Assembly (NCBI GenBank): GCA_038503035.1 | Contig: JAVSML010020391.1 | Span: 1 to 64,000, forward strand | From: Crocodylus rhombifer | Taxonomy: Eukaryota > Chordata > Crocodylia > Crocodylidae | Direction: 5' to 3' | DNA: 64,000 nt | Shown here: one piece after another, positions 9,834 to 21,995 of the stretch | Numbering within the stretch: the stretch's first letter is position 1 | Layout of the letters: every line of letters begins with the position of its first letter | Translations under genes and position numbers: made by a program | The notes under the pieces: generated by a model | Seen by the model: only the letters and a program-made list of their open reading frames with translations | The model's database searches: none | Told to the model about the DNA's origin: nothing

Positions 9834-12564
9834 AACCTACAAGCAACCATTATGACTTTAAGACACTTAATGACTTCTGTTAAACAAGTGCATGAACTTT
9901 TTCTCCAACCAGCCTGAAAAATATTGTGAAACCAGACACAAAATGATGCTGGTTCTGAGGTTTTAGGGCAAATGTGATCATCAGCTGAAGCTTGCAAGGT
10001 ATTTTTTTACCCTACTTTGGAACGTATTATATCAATGACTAGGTGTATGATGGGGATTGTTCGCTTGCCTATGGAGTACTGGCATGGGTTACTGTCAGAG
10101 ACAAGATATTGGACTAAAGAGATCAGTGAGCTGTTCCAACCTAGGCTTCATTACAAAAATCCTGTACAAAGTAAATAAATTCATTCCTAGGCCAAATGTT
10201 TCTAGCGCCAACTTTCAGCTCACAGCAGATGTCCGTAGTTGAGTTGCAAAGCTCCTAAAGAACAGGGAGTTTGCGCTGAACAGGTGTGCCCTTCTCTATG
10301 CTACAGCCACTGCAACAGCACTGGTGGAAGCAGCTGCTGAGGGCTTGTGGTGTCAGACAGCAGCACGCTAATGAACTGAAAAGTACCAGAGGAAATTCCT
10401 AGTGGCATGCATGGGAATAGAACAACATGGAGTCGGTTCGGTTACCTGCCAGGGAGCCTTGAGCCAATCACTTCACTTAAAAGGGGTACTGTGGGCAGTG
10501 GGGCGGGAGTCAGGAATGTATGATATTCTTGGCTCTAGAAAGGCATGTCACTCATAGCTTAAAACAAGAAGTGCAGACAGGACTCCTAGGTTTTCCTTCC
10601 AGGTCTGAGTGGAAGCATGGTTCACGTTATAGTTCAAGTCAGGAAGTTAAGATGCCCATTCCACTATGACAGTGACTGACTCTGCAACTGGCTTACGCAA
10701 GTTGCTTTCCTCTGTGCTCCATTTCCTCCAACTCCAAAAAGTACAAAACATTCATAGTAATGTACCATCCTTTCCCCTCAAAGGATCTGAGTTCTAAACC
10801 CGAGCCATGGCGGGAGGGAGTTCTGATGATACATCCTCACAGAAATAAAGTATGTATCGGATTCATTCCTAGGAAACAAAAAATCCCCAAAAGACCGTTC
10901 CCCCTTTGCACTAATTTCTTTCTGTTCCTGTTAAGACACTTGCAAGGTCAGGCAGAAACTTGACAATTAACCCAATGGCAAAGAAATCATCTTTCAAAAA
11001 AAGCTTGGCCTGCATCTGGAGGCTGAAACAACTGCCAAGGCATTAACCCTCTGATAGTAACAAAGGGCAATATTGACAAGCGTCCCACGGTGAAGGAAAC
11101 CAAATGGTGTTTCCAACTTAAGTGGATTCTTTACAGATTTTCAATTTTTCTGCAAGGCTGTTCCTTGGGACCTGAGTGTAACTGAGATGCATTAACCACT
11201 CAGTCAGACAACTTTCCCAGGAACACATGCACACATGAACACAGACCAGCATTCAAATCTCATTACATACTGTACCTGCACATACATTAATGCTGCTGTT
11301 CAGGAACTGTCTGGATGCTCCTGCTGCCAGCTCGGCTGCTCAGTCAGTTGGAGCACTCAACCCTGCCAGCTCAACATGACAAATAAAGCAAACACAGAAA
11401 ACCAGCTCATCACTGCTGGATATCTGACTGCAGCTACTAGAGAGAGACAGGGGCTTTTAAGGACCTGTTCTCATGAAAGAGATGGACCCCTGAATTAAAA
11501 GAGGGGGCTTTTTCATTGCTACCCTCCAAGAGTACTGTTTGTTCCCTCATTTCAGGAGAATCCATAGGAAAGCCTGCATCCTGCACAAACCAGGCCACAC
11601 ACTTCAGCAGACTCATGCAGAGTCTTCATGATGAGCCTGTTTCCAACCGCCCCTCCCCTCTCTTCCTTCCTGTGCCGTCTCCTACTGAAACAATCTATCA
11701 TCTGTGTCAAGGAGAGTGGAAATATCCCTCCAGAATCTCCCACCCTTCTTTATTATCATGAATAGTGACAAATCCCAGCCACAGAGCAGAAGCAGTGGAG
11801 CCTATTCATGGGAGATCAGACACAAAAAATTGTGATGAAGAAAGGGTGTTCCCTGAAGTGTTTCAGTTCAAGACGGGCCTGAAGCAAAGCCTTGAATCAA
11901 AGCACCCTTGACCCTTGGGCTGTTGGAATCTCATCCACCTGAAAACTTTGAAGCTTAGGTTCACTGTGAGTTTCAAAGTCTCGCAAGGTGAAAGTAGTGC
12001 TGGTGGCAGGGAACCTATGCTGCAGTTGTTCTGTGGACCCATGGGCTGGAATCAACAGGGAAAAGAGGCTGCGGAGAGCTACCATGTTAGACAGCCCTGT
12101 CTTAGTCACAGTCTTTTTCATAGGGTAGACACAAGGCATCTTGGTGAGTCTTCAGACACATGTGTTAGAGCCTTCCTCTAGACTGATGCCAAAGGCCAAA
12201 CCCAGTGTAAAAGGTCATCTGGGCCAGGTAGTCAAAGGTGACCACCTGTGACATTAGCTGCATTGTTCTTTAGTGTACCACTAGCTGCAAAACCTGGTGT
12301 GCTGTAATCAATGAGCTGCTAGGCTTGGGCAGATCCCTGACCTCAAATATTTTATCTCCTAGCTCGTTCTTTTTATAATGAAGGTGAATCTAAGGAGGGT
12401 TATTTCTCTAGGGAAAAGGCAAAAGAAAGGCAAGCTGACCAAGCCATGAAGATTTTTTGCATCCTAAAAAGCTTAAGTGGACAGGTACAGTAGAAAGTTT
12501 CTGATGGTGGTAATATTAGTCTTATTAGGAATATTTTGAGCTTCTAATGCAGTCCCCATACAAG
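9834..12564. other. No recognisable gene
   Basis: One probable MIR near 10.6 kb. No frame above 90 codons and no recognisable motif. Confidence 0.6.
10568..10770 (+). mobile_element. Probable MIR-like SINE
   Basis: CAGGACTCCTAGGTTTTCC, then about 100 bp on CAACTGGCTTACGCAAGTTG and CTGTGCTCCATTTCCTCCAA, in MIR order but strongly diverged. Confidence 0.5.
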
Positions 12565-12745
12565 GATATCAAAGCACATTACATGCACTGTTAGCAAAAC
12601 CTTATAGCATCTATTGCTACTCATTTACTGTAGGAAGCTAAAAGGAAACTGAGGCACACAAAGGAGGAAGGAGTTGCCAGAAGACATGTAGGCAGCTTGT
12701 GATGGACTGCATATAGTGCCCAGACCACCTGTTTTCTGGGTACAT
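12565..12745 (-). mobile_element. MIR-like SINE fragment
   Basis: Plus strand reads AAAGCACATTACATGCACTG, TTATAGCATCTATTGCTACT and AAAGGAAACTGAGGCACACA, the reverse complement of the MIR 3' half. Confidence 0.75.
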
Positions 12746-15700
12746 GCTTCATGCAAAAGACCATCCCTCTGAGCACCAAGCAAGCATACTGTTTCATATC
12801 AGCACCATTTACGTATGGAAAATGACCCCCATGAAGGTGTTCAAAAGTTGAAAGGTCAGCGTATTATTAACTTTTCATTCAGACAATGTAAGAAGATGTG
12901 CATTCCCTGTACGGTCAAAAGGATCTGATTTTTTTTTTAATCTGTAGACTTTCCACAAATAAAAACATCACCATTTTGTGATGTAAAAAACAAAATACTA
13001 TCAACGATGAAGCCATCGTTCTGACGCCACAGAAATATACATTCCCACAACTAACCCTACACATAATCAGACAGCAGAGTCACCAACAAACTGAATACAT
13101 ATCCAGACAACATGACTGAAATTGCTGACAAGATGGAAATTCTTGAAACTTCTGGCAAGAGACAGAGAGCATCTCCTTAGATTTGCAGCCCACATTTGCA
13201 AGATCAGATGGTTCAAATACACATCCAAACCTTTAAGTGCCTATCTAAAACAATCATCTTGAGGTCCTTCCCATCATTATATTTCCTCCATGTGGCTCAT
13301 TCTCTCATGTCTATTAACAGCTACTTTGACTTTGCTACAACATATAAGTCTTCTTCCGCCATAAGGTCTTCTCTTTGCATATCTAGGGAGGAAATACTTT
13401 ATCCTGGAATAGATTAGTCTACAAAGTGACTGTGAAGCGATCATCTTTAGTGAATTAAAGTTGACAAAGAGCATAATTTGCTCATATTTTTCCATACAAG
13501 ACCAGTTCAGAAAATCCAGTGAAGTACCAATTGTGCTGGCCTGACACAACCAGCCCCATGGAGCTCTATCAGCTGTTAATGCAGTCTTTTCCAGTTTTTC
13601 ATTTCCAGTGCTCTCGAGCATCATGGGATTATGGGATCACTCTAGCAGCCAGGACAGCTGCCAGTCATCCAGCCCAGACAAGCACTTCCACAAAAAAGAA
13701 AGGAGAAATGAATGTTTCATAGGATCTGAACTTTAAACTAGCGACAGGCCACAGCTGCAAAATTCAGATCCCAGTCCAAGTCCACGGGCTTGGTTTGACC
13801 AGTTAGTGCTTCTTCCTCACTCAGTCAACCTACTCTATAGACATGTTTGGGTCATGTCTGTAGAATTTACCTCCTAAATCCAAGACTATGCTCCAATTAT
13901 AACTACAAGACAATTCCAGGAGAAAGATCTCATTCAGCCCCATACATCATCAAGAGAATAAAGAACCACTCTCATTTAGGACTGTGCCATAAACTGCCAC
14001 TACAATGAATTATACAGCAACAATGGGACTAGAACTCAGACCCTCCTGCTCCAAAATCACAGACCCTGGAAGCAAAGATCTGCCCCTTCCTGTGAGCAGA
14101 ATAGGGCCTATGACACACAGTTTAGCAGTTCTGCCCCTCACAAACAGAGGACTGTGATACCTGTACAGTGTACACACTAGTGATAAAACTATGGCAAGAT
14201 GAGGGACAAGGCAGAACAGCATGGCTTCATATGCAGATCCCAGGTGGCATCTGTCATTCTGACTGCTAGAAAAAAGAACAATCTTTGGGCATACAGAATG
14301 AGAAAAATGGACATGGACTGCCTGAAGGAAGAACATCACTGAAATCCTGAGTCTGCTCCTTAACTGTATCTTAGAGGTACTATATGGTGTTCCTGTTAGG
14401 CTGCACACAGTAAAGTATTCTGCTAGCAAACAAAAGTTACATTTCAGTATCAGGAACGTAAGCAAGCCGAAAGACAAGTGGGCTAATTTTAACAAAGCCT
14501 TGGGAATCTGAGAGGATTATACAGGATTAGTGAGTAATCCAAAACCCCAAAGCTGCCCACCCTAGTAAACAGCCAGCCTCTCCATCCAAACGCCTTTCAT
14601 CCACCCCAGCCATTGCAGTTGTGAGAAAGAACTTGCAAAGAATGACCTGATCCCTCAAGCAACTCTGGAATAAAGCTCCTGTTTGGGGGAAGAACGAGCA
14701 GGTTCTCAGAGCTCTGGCAGTACTTGAAATGCGTCCGGGAATCCAGGGGGAGGGCAAAGGGGCAGCTGTGATGGAGGGGCCAACAGCAGCCAAATGCCAT
14801 GTCCCTAGTGAAAAGGAAGGGAAACCAGTCCATGCCTGTGGCCCATGTGTGTGTTTAACTAAAGAGACATTTAGGCACCTAACACATCAGGGTTCTCACT
14901 TCTCTGACACACAAGCAATACTTTGAGTAGCCAAAGTGTATTTGTTTACATAAACTCCCCTCTGAGCTGCTTTTTCTTCTTGTGGAGCAAGAGTTTGCAC
15001 AAAGGTTTGATTTGGCCTCCAGGTGTACATGAGGCTTTGCAGAAAGACCCCGACAGACCCCGCTGCTAACACATCTACCAAAACAAATGACTCCTTCTTA
15101 ACCCACGAGGGAGACTGACCCTTTCCTCCTGTTTCAGCCTCTGCTCCCTGGTTTGCAAAGGGTTAACAGCAGTCTAAATGAATAGCTTGTCTTCCACCAG
15201 CCGGCTAAGTATCAGAACAGATTTCATCTGGCAGTAGGGGCACAGCTGCAGCAGTGATACTCTGGGCACATTTCCTGGTGTAATGCAAAGGGGACACTCC
15301 TCCATATTCGAGTGGGACTTTGGAAGAACCAAATAGTATTACTCTGCTTTAATATTTCAGAATAACCATAACTGGGCCAAGCCAGGCAGTCCACAGACAA
15401 AGATAAAAGACCATTCCTGCCCTAAAGAGCTTTTACACTAAAGATACTGGTAAAAGCAAAAAATAGCCAAGAAACAGGGACAAAGTTATAAAAAAATGTA
15501 GTCTCCCAACAATCCAGCTGAGGTTTTATACATGGTCCTGGGTGACTCTGGGAATCTACAGACAGTGGCAATGACTTGTCTTTCAAGTGTGATAAATGTC
15601 TGGGAACACATATCATTACTGCTCTGGGCTTGGTATGTGTCTGCTTCCATGGGGTAATTCAAGGTATTGGTTATGATCCACAAAGCAAATCTAATTTTGG

Positions 15701-16740
15701 ACTAGGAACCCAATGTACTAGGCAATATAAGATTTGATCTTTCACCCTGTTTTTGGTTGTCTTATAAAAGTTTCCCAAAGCTCTAACTCTAACTTTGATT
15801 TTAATGTAGCTTTTTTGTCATTTTCTGTATCTGGCTTGCCATCTCATCTCATGAACTTCAGCGAAGTTATACTCGGTTTACATAGGAGTAAGTGACACTG
15901 GAGTCAAGCCCATTGACCCAGCTCTAAAATCTTTGTGTGGACACAGCTCTAAAATTTAAGGTGATAAAAATTATGTGTACACACAAGAGAATGATAATGT
16001 GGAGCACAGAGTAGTTTTACTTGGTGCTGTTTTGTAAGAAGAAATGACATGAAAAGTAAGATGAATGAAAATATCACAAAGAAACAGGCCTGTGATGCCT
16101 CATCTATGGTGAGATTAGACAACACGCTTCAGTGAAATAAAGTAGAAAAGGGAGAGCTAGCGTTAGATATTAGGGCAATGAAGTCAGTTCCCTACAAGGT
16201 GCCTTCTGGGAGGTATGTACTTCTAGGATTTTAAACTGCATCATTTATTGAGGCATCATGACACTTGGAACCAGACTTCAATATCTCTTAGCCATGTTAA
16301 ATATTACCTTACGTGTGAACAGGGATCCTGGTTTTCTTTGCTAAAAATATAGCAAATTCTCTGATTGAAAAAAAAACCCACACAAATTCTTTGATAAAAT
16401 TCCCAAAATCTGTGATTAAAACAAAAGATCACTATAAATATAGGTGTCAGTTGAATACAATGTTTTATTGATATATTTATAGTTTTAAAGCAATTTGGAA
16501 GCCTACCAGTGCCTGAATCACTATAATAAAATATATTTTAAATACCTAAATATTTTGGCATTTGATGTTGGGTTTTTCACTGTGGAAAATCAGAGCTCCT
16601 GCTGAGACCACTCTGTATACCCCAGGGAATTTTGCGCAGAAAAATTCAACACGTTCACAGGCAAACTCAAAATTAATCACTTTTTCTTTCTTTTCTTTTT
16701 AAGTTAAACTAAATGTAATACTATTTGAACCTTCCTTAGA
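12746..16740. other. No recognisable gene
   Basis: Four kilobases of unassigned single-copy-looking DNA. A 161-codon minus frame at 14010-14495 matches nothing I recognise. AT-rich towards 16.3-16.7 kb. Confidence 0.6.
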
Positions 16741-17000
16741 AATATATGGAGGTACTTTGTATGGTTGGAGGGGTGTGGGGGTGGGATTTGTGAAGGTGTG
16801 GTGGAGGGATGTGGGGGGGTTGTGAGCAGGTGTAGGGTTTGTGAGGGGTTATGAAGGGGAGTAGATGGAAAGTGGGTTTTGTGGAGAGGATGTGGGTATG
16901 AGAGTATGTGGGGTTTGTGGGTGGTTGTGCGGTTTGTGGGAGGGGGTGTGGGTATTGGAGTATGTGAAGTTTGTGGGCAGGTGTGGGGTTTGTGGTGCAC
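16741..17000 (+). repeat. G-rich degenerate minisatellite
   Basis: Plus strand is built from GTGGGG, TTTGTGGG and GGTGTGGGG words with almost no C for 250 bp. Several three-G runs close together make quadruplex formation possible. It abuts the palindrome region on its left. Confidence 0.8.
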
Positions 17001-17219
17001 AACCCACGTCACTGGCAGCTCAGCAGCAGCAAGCAGTGGGCCCTTAGGATGCTCACGGGTGTGGCAGGTAGAGCCCCCGGTGGCACATGCCTCTGGATGA
17101 CACCCAAGACCAGCGCATGCTGGCACAGAGCTGGCCCAGCCTGCTGGTGTGCGCCTTTGAACCAGACCAAACTGTCTCCGTACCAGCATTTGTGGATCGT
17201 GGCACTACAGGCAACAACT

Positions 17220-17450
17220 GTGCACCATCGGGCTTGGTGGGCTCTTTGCTTCCATGGGTGGCTTCCCACTGGAGTGTTTAAAGCCCAGCATGGAGGCATG
17301 GAGCCAACTGGCCTAGCTTGATGCTGCGTAGACTGGGAGCTGCACGCCATCAGACCAAGTGGGCTCCATGGCTCCATGTGGGGCTTCCAGCACTCTAGTG
17401 GAAAGCTGCCCATGGAGGCAAGCAGGAGCCCACCCAGCCTGATGGTGTGC
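17220..17450. repeat. Large imperfect palindrome
   Basis: Left arm 17220-17334 and right arm 17335-17450 are reverse complements at roughly 75-80% by eye. Paired segments include GTGCACCATCGGGCTTGGTG with CCCAGCCTGATGGTGTGC, and CTTCCATGGGTGGCTTCCCA with GGAAAGCTGCCCATGGAGGC. A related 18-bp motif of the CCAGCCTGATGGTGTGC type recurs just outside at about 17137, 17478 and 17508 in changing orientation. Confidence 0.8.
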
Positions 17451-17540
17451 GACTCCATGCCTCCATGGTCATCTTCCTGCCCAGCTTGTTAGTGCACAGC
17501 TCCCAGTTCATGCACCATCAGGCCAGGCCAAGCCAGCCCT

Positions 17541-17820
17541 CCACCTGGGTCTCCTGTGGACACCACCCTGCTCCCTCAGCCCCCCCCATCTACACACCCC
17601 TGCCCTGTACCCAACCCACCCCACTGGCTCTTCCCACAGTCCCCAATGCCCCCCAGCCCTGGCCATCACCCACACCTGCACACACCCCACATGGCCCCCT
17701 GCCAACCCTGCTGGTGCTCTCATCCCTGACCCACACCCCCCCACCTCCTCCCAGCTGAACCCCCCCCAGCTGACCACCCTCTCCCAGCTGACCCCCAGCC
17801 CCCTGCAAGCCCTACTTACA
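17541..17820 (+). repeat. C-rich low-complexity tract
   Basis: The plus strand is dominated by CCCC, CCACACC and CCCAGCTGACC words; CCCAGCTGA recurs three times at about 17750-17795. It is the strand mirror of the G-rich tract 540 bp to the left. Long open frames on both strands here are composition artefacts. Confidence 0.8.
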
Positions 17821-20374
17821 TCAAAGTCTCCAAGGGGGAAAGCGTGCGTGAGCCAAGCCCTGGCTGACAGAGTCTCAGGCCATGCTGCTTCCTCCTCTCC
17901 CTCCCCCTCAGGACAGAGCTTAGGGTTTACCACCCTTTTTGCAAGAAGCTCTTGCAGGCTGGAAAGCTGTCAGCCTTCAAAGGGCTCTTTGCAAAAGTGG
18001 AAAATCCATGAGTGGAAATCCATCTCCATTAAAATGAAAAATCTGTTTCTCTCTTAAAAGGGAAAATCCATGGTTTTTTTCTGTTTTTCTGTAGGAAATG
18101 GAAAACTTGGATCCCTGCTCATGGACAGTCTCTGAAATCAGCACAGCTCTTTATAGAATAAGGTGCTACTTAGAATTAGAATAGAAGTATCAGAGTTTGT
18201 CCCTTTGCAATTCGTAGTTGACTAAATGATGAAAAAGAAATATCACTGAATCTAGGAAGGAATCCTAGAAGGAATATGAGATTAACACAGAGTACTGAAG
18301 CCACCTGCAGTATAAGAATAAGTCAATTATTCACAAGGATAAGTGAATTACAGGCCTTCCAAGATGGTACCTACTGGGGCTATGTATGTTCAGAGGAATT
18401 TCCTGGGTTCTCTGCACTGTTAGTAATTTGAATTACCTGGGATGCTTTTCCTTTTGTAGGCAGGGAGCATGGAGAAAGCTAGATCTCAAGATGAAAAGAC
18501 AAGGAGTAAAAGAATCCTAAACAACTGAACCTCAGTTCACGTCAGAGAAGCAGCCTTAAGTTCTAATGTTCTCCCAGAACTGCCCTAAACTATCAAAGCC
18601 TAGCTACCCCCACCTCTGCATGCCCAGAGTACTCGTTGCAGTAGCACCAGCACGTTGGTGCCAAGTACAGCAATGAGTCACATAATTTCCTCTTCAGAGG
18701 ACCCTCTTTCTTGATTTTCTTGAACTGTTGGGTCTGCAAATAACTCTCCTGAGATTTCCAGCTGGCATTGCTTGCTCTCATCTCTGCCAGAAATGCCATG
18801 AAAATGTCCCTTCTCACAGAAGCCCAGACTCACAGCTTTGATTCCTGTCCACAGCTCAGTGGTAGCAGAAAAGCACTAATCAAAAAGAGCTAGAATCATC
18901 TTTAAAAGAAAAATGAGTAGGGGATAAGGGATGAACTTGGCTGTGGGGACTCTTGATTTTATCCTAACTGGTTTCTCACTCCTGTGAAATGATCAAAGGG
19001 AAGTTTCTTGCTTCTGGAAGTGAAGCAGGGCTCTGTGTCCAAAGATGGGGAAAGGGGGCTCTGGTGATTCACTTTTAGTTCCCAGAACTTTGTAGCCCAA
19101 AGCCCGTGGCCAGGGAGGATGGGAGAATTTTTTGTACGCAGATGGTGTAAGAATGGAGAACACCATTCTGACCTGAAAGGACAAAGCCACATGGTTTCTA
19201 AATGGTCTCTCCATCTGAGGAGTGCCGCATGAGTAAATATTAGTAATAATCTCGTTGCTGCGGCTGGAGGAAAATGAAGCACCAGGAGGACAAAACAAAC
19301 CTTTGTGCTAAAATCATGGAATGGTTTTGACTCTGCCTTGCAGGCCAACATGTGCCTGGCATGTACATAGCCCTCAGGCTAGCTTTCTTGCCCCGTTTTC
19401 TTCTGGACCACCCATGGGCATGGATGAGGGAAGAGGAGGAGATCCACAAGGGGCACACTGGCTGCAGTCCTCTGTCTTCATCTCTGGAAAGAGTGCATTG
19501 CATGGAAAAAACAAGAACACATTCCACTGTGCAATCAAAAAAACATTGACCTCATAGGGACCTAACATTGGTGCTATTATAATGCTGGAGCGAAAAGTGT
19601 CTATTTATCCTCCTTTCATTTCTTGTTAAAAAGCATAGCCCATGTCAGGGCTGAGGAGAGCTGCAGCACAGAGGGGACATTATTCTCGGCTTTGGATTAA
19701 GCTCAGTATTTTAATGAAAGCACTTATTAGCCCCAGCTGGGGCTCAATTTTCCAGAAAGTTGGGAAAAAATATTGTCTGGGCCATTCTTCTCTAGGGACT
19801 GTGTAGAGACATCCTAGGGTATCAATTACTGATCGTAATACTCTATTGGAAACCAACAGCTGGGTAAAAGCCCCTGGCTATAAACAGCTGAGTTGCTCTA
19901 CATTTTTAAGTGTATTTTTTGCCTATATGCTGTCCATATTTTTCCCACTCAGGATTCTTGGATGTCCCAGACAGAGCCTGGAGCAACCTTGGCCTTGCCA
20001 CCCTCAACTGCCTTCCGAGTCATGAGGGCTTACTTCACTGGATGAAGGGACCAGTGCTGGATGCTGATGCTCCTTCTGAGGGGTTAATAAACTGGTCTTG
20101 GAATCAAACCCAGCGGACTTGTGCAAAGCACAGTAAGTCTTTAGGAACCCAGACTATGTTTGTCTCTTGAATGCTACTGTAGGATATGCCAAGCAACAGT
20201 AGCCACAAGACTCCTTGAGTCCAGGACATCCATATAACCATGTAGGTTACAGCCAGCCCAGGACATGAGAGACTAAATGCTTACATTTAAAAATACACTT
20301 TCAAAATTCACTCTGATTCCTATTTCTGCCTGCATAAGCGCCTCCCTTTCTTGTTAAGTTCAGCAAAGAAAATG
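17821..20374. other. No recognisable gene
   Basis: Right after the C-rich tract, GGAAAATCCATG recurs twice (about 17998 and 18060). Otherwise unassigned; the 130-codon minus frame at 18959-19351 shows no domain. Confidence 0.6.
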
Positions 20375-20502
20375 GACTGTCCAGTGGTAGAACAGATGAG
20401 CACTCAGTTCCACTTGCCTTTCCAGCTGTGTGGCCTCTCTACCTCAATTCCCTAGCTGCCCAACTAGGATAATAGTACCACCCACCCACATAGGGGTGCC
20501 TG
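20375..20502 (+). mobile_element. MIR-like SINE fragment
   Basis: AGCTGTGTGGCCTCTCTACC followed by CTCAATTCCC and GGATAATAGTACCACC follows the order of the MIR/CORE-SINE consensus in sense orientation (GTGTGACCTTGGGCAA, CCTCAGTTTCC, GGATAATAATA). Confidence 0.65.
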
Positions 20503-20539
20503 AGGATAATAGTACCACCCACCCACATAGGGGTGCCTA
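20466..20539 (+). repeat. 37-bp tandem duplication
   Basis: Two consecutive 37-bp units starting AGGATAATAGTACCACCCAC, identical except for the last base. It copies the final part of an underlying MIR-like SINE. The near-identity indicates a recent duplication, or an assembly artefact. Confidence 0.92.
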
Positions 20540-20603
20540 AGAATAAACTGATTGAGGACTATGAGGCAGATCCTACTATACAGTGAGGTCCATATTACAC
20601 ATA

Positions 20604-20849
20604 GGATGCGTTTACATGTCGCCCTACAGCAATGTAGTAATGTGCTATGTCGCCAAATAGTACACCACAGGTATGTAGCAATCACATGGATCTACAGGTG
20701 ATCAGCAGTGACATAGTGGTGCACTCCCGTTTTAGCGTGCCACTATAGCGACGTAGTAGCAAAATCTAACCATGCACTGTGCTCACAGAGCAGTACAGGC
20801 AGTTACTGCAACATGCTTTAGTACTTCCATAAGAACTGTGGACACACCC
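20604..20849. mobile_element. Non-autonomous DNA element with GGRTGYGTYYACA ends
   Basis: Left end GGATGCGTTTACATGTCGC and right end, reverse-complemented, GGGTGTGTCCACAG form short inverted repeats. The interior carries CpG-containing motifs (TATAGCGACGTAGTAGC) with partial internal symmetry. No clear flanking duplication. Confidence 0.5.
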
Positions 20850-21227
20850 AGAGAGTTACAGATTATTCCTCTTACAGAGTGAGAAATGCTAAATGTTCAA
20901 AACTGATCCTAACATGAATCGATACCTAAATCAGGACAACTTCATCTCCTGATGGCGTGGGGTGGGGAATCTCTTCAATGGAGAAGATATTGAGCAAACT
21001 GAACTTATGGACTTCCTCACCTACCCCCACTGCAAAGGTTACATGGTAGATGAAGGGCCAGTCTGAAATCAGATGAGCAAGTTGGCAGTGCAGCCTGTGT
21101 TTTCATCAGCCTGCCCTCTCAGATTGCATGTGTATTGTGGAATCACTTTACTAACAGTTAACAGCTCAGGAGTGAGAAAAAAGAGGAAAAGAAACTATAT
21201 TTTGGAATTCATGCTACCAGACAGTGA

Positions 21228-21300
21228 AGGATAGGATTTTCCAAAGCACCTACCTGATTTAGGCACACAAGTCCCACTGAAAGCAAAGTCAGTGGAACTG
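21228..21300. repeat. Ancient interspersed repeat fragment
   Basis: AGGATTTTCCAAAGCACCTA, GATTTAGGCACACAAGTCCC and ACTGAAAGCAAAGTCAGTGG follow the same order as the fragment at 3138 and its relatives. Class not determined. Confidence 0.45.
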
Positions 21301-21650
21301 GAACTGGTGACTAGGTCTGGACGCGTAAGTGTGGACATGCAAGTGTATATATAACCACATACATCTGTGCCTGTGGTTAAGTTCTGTCTGCCTGGCATAC
21401 AGAGGAAGACAGACCCAGACAAAGAAGCCTGCAAACCGAATTAGACAGACAATCCCATGCAGGCACATTATAGAGCAGATGGCCAAGACCTAACATGAAA
21501 TCAATGCTGAGTTGTGGCTGGCTGTTTTTTCAGAAGTAGACGACTGTTTGTGAGGACATAGGCAGATGTGTAGGGCTTGGGCACAACATTGAGCCTTTCA
21601 GAGAAAGGAGATGTTGAGGTTATATTTAAAAGATAACTGGCACCAGGACA

Positions 21651-21664
21651 AGAGAGAGAGAGAG
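21651..21664 (+). repeat. (AG)7 microsatellite
   Basis: Seven uninterrupted AG units. Confidence 0.9.
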
Positions 21665-21967
21665 TGTAAGGGACAGGGAGGAGCTCTCACATCCATGACC
21701 ATAACAGAAAAGGCCAACAAGCAGCACAACTGATTGCAGCATGTTCCATGTTACTCCTGCCAGGGGGGGTCAAGGCCATTTGTGAGGGGTGCCCTCCCAT
21801 GTTTGGGCTCCAGCAAGGGGGCGGAGGGGAAATGGCTGCCGACGAATGCAAACAATTTCTGGAAGAGTTTAAAGCTGTCTTCACATGAACAGCTGCACCG
21901 AACCATAATGGATGGTCACTGTCAAATACAAACTGTAAATTTCCCTACAGAACGGAGCCATTTGTGA

Positions 21968-21995
21968 ATGTGTGTGTGCGTATGTGCGTGCGTGC
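21968..21995 (+). repeat. Degenerate (TG)n microsatellite
   Basis: TGTGTGTGTGCGTATGTGCG-type tract with C and A interruptions. Confidence 0.85.

Noticed and set aside
14010..14495. 161-codon minus-strand open frame
   Set aside because: No recognised domain, no signal of codon constraint; its 3' part resembles old repeat wording. Probably chance.
16704..17189. 161-codon proline/threonine/histidine-rich minus frame
   Set aside because: Created by the G-rich minisatellite on the opposite strand.
17137..17526. CRISPR-like spaced repeats
   Set aside because: Motifs alternate in orientation and vary in sequence and spacing; the host is a vertebrate.
17508..17933. 141-codon glycine/valine-rich minus frame
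   Set aside because: Created by the C-rich tract; composition only.
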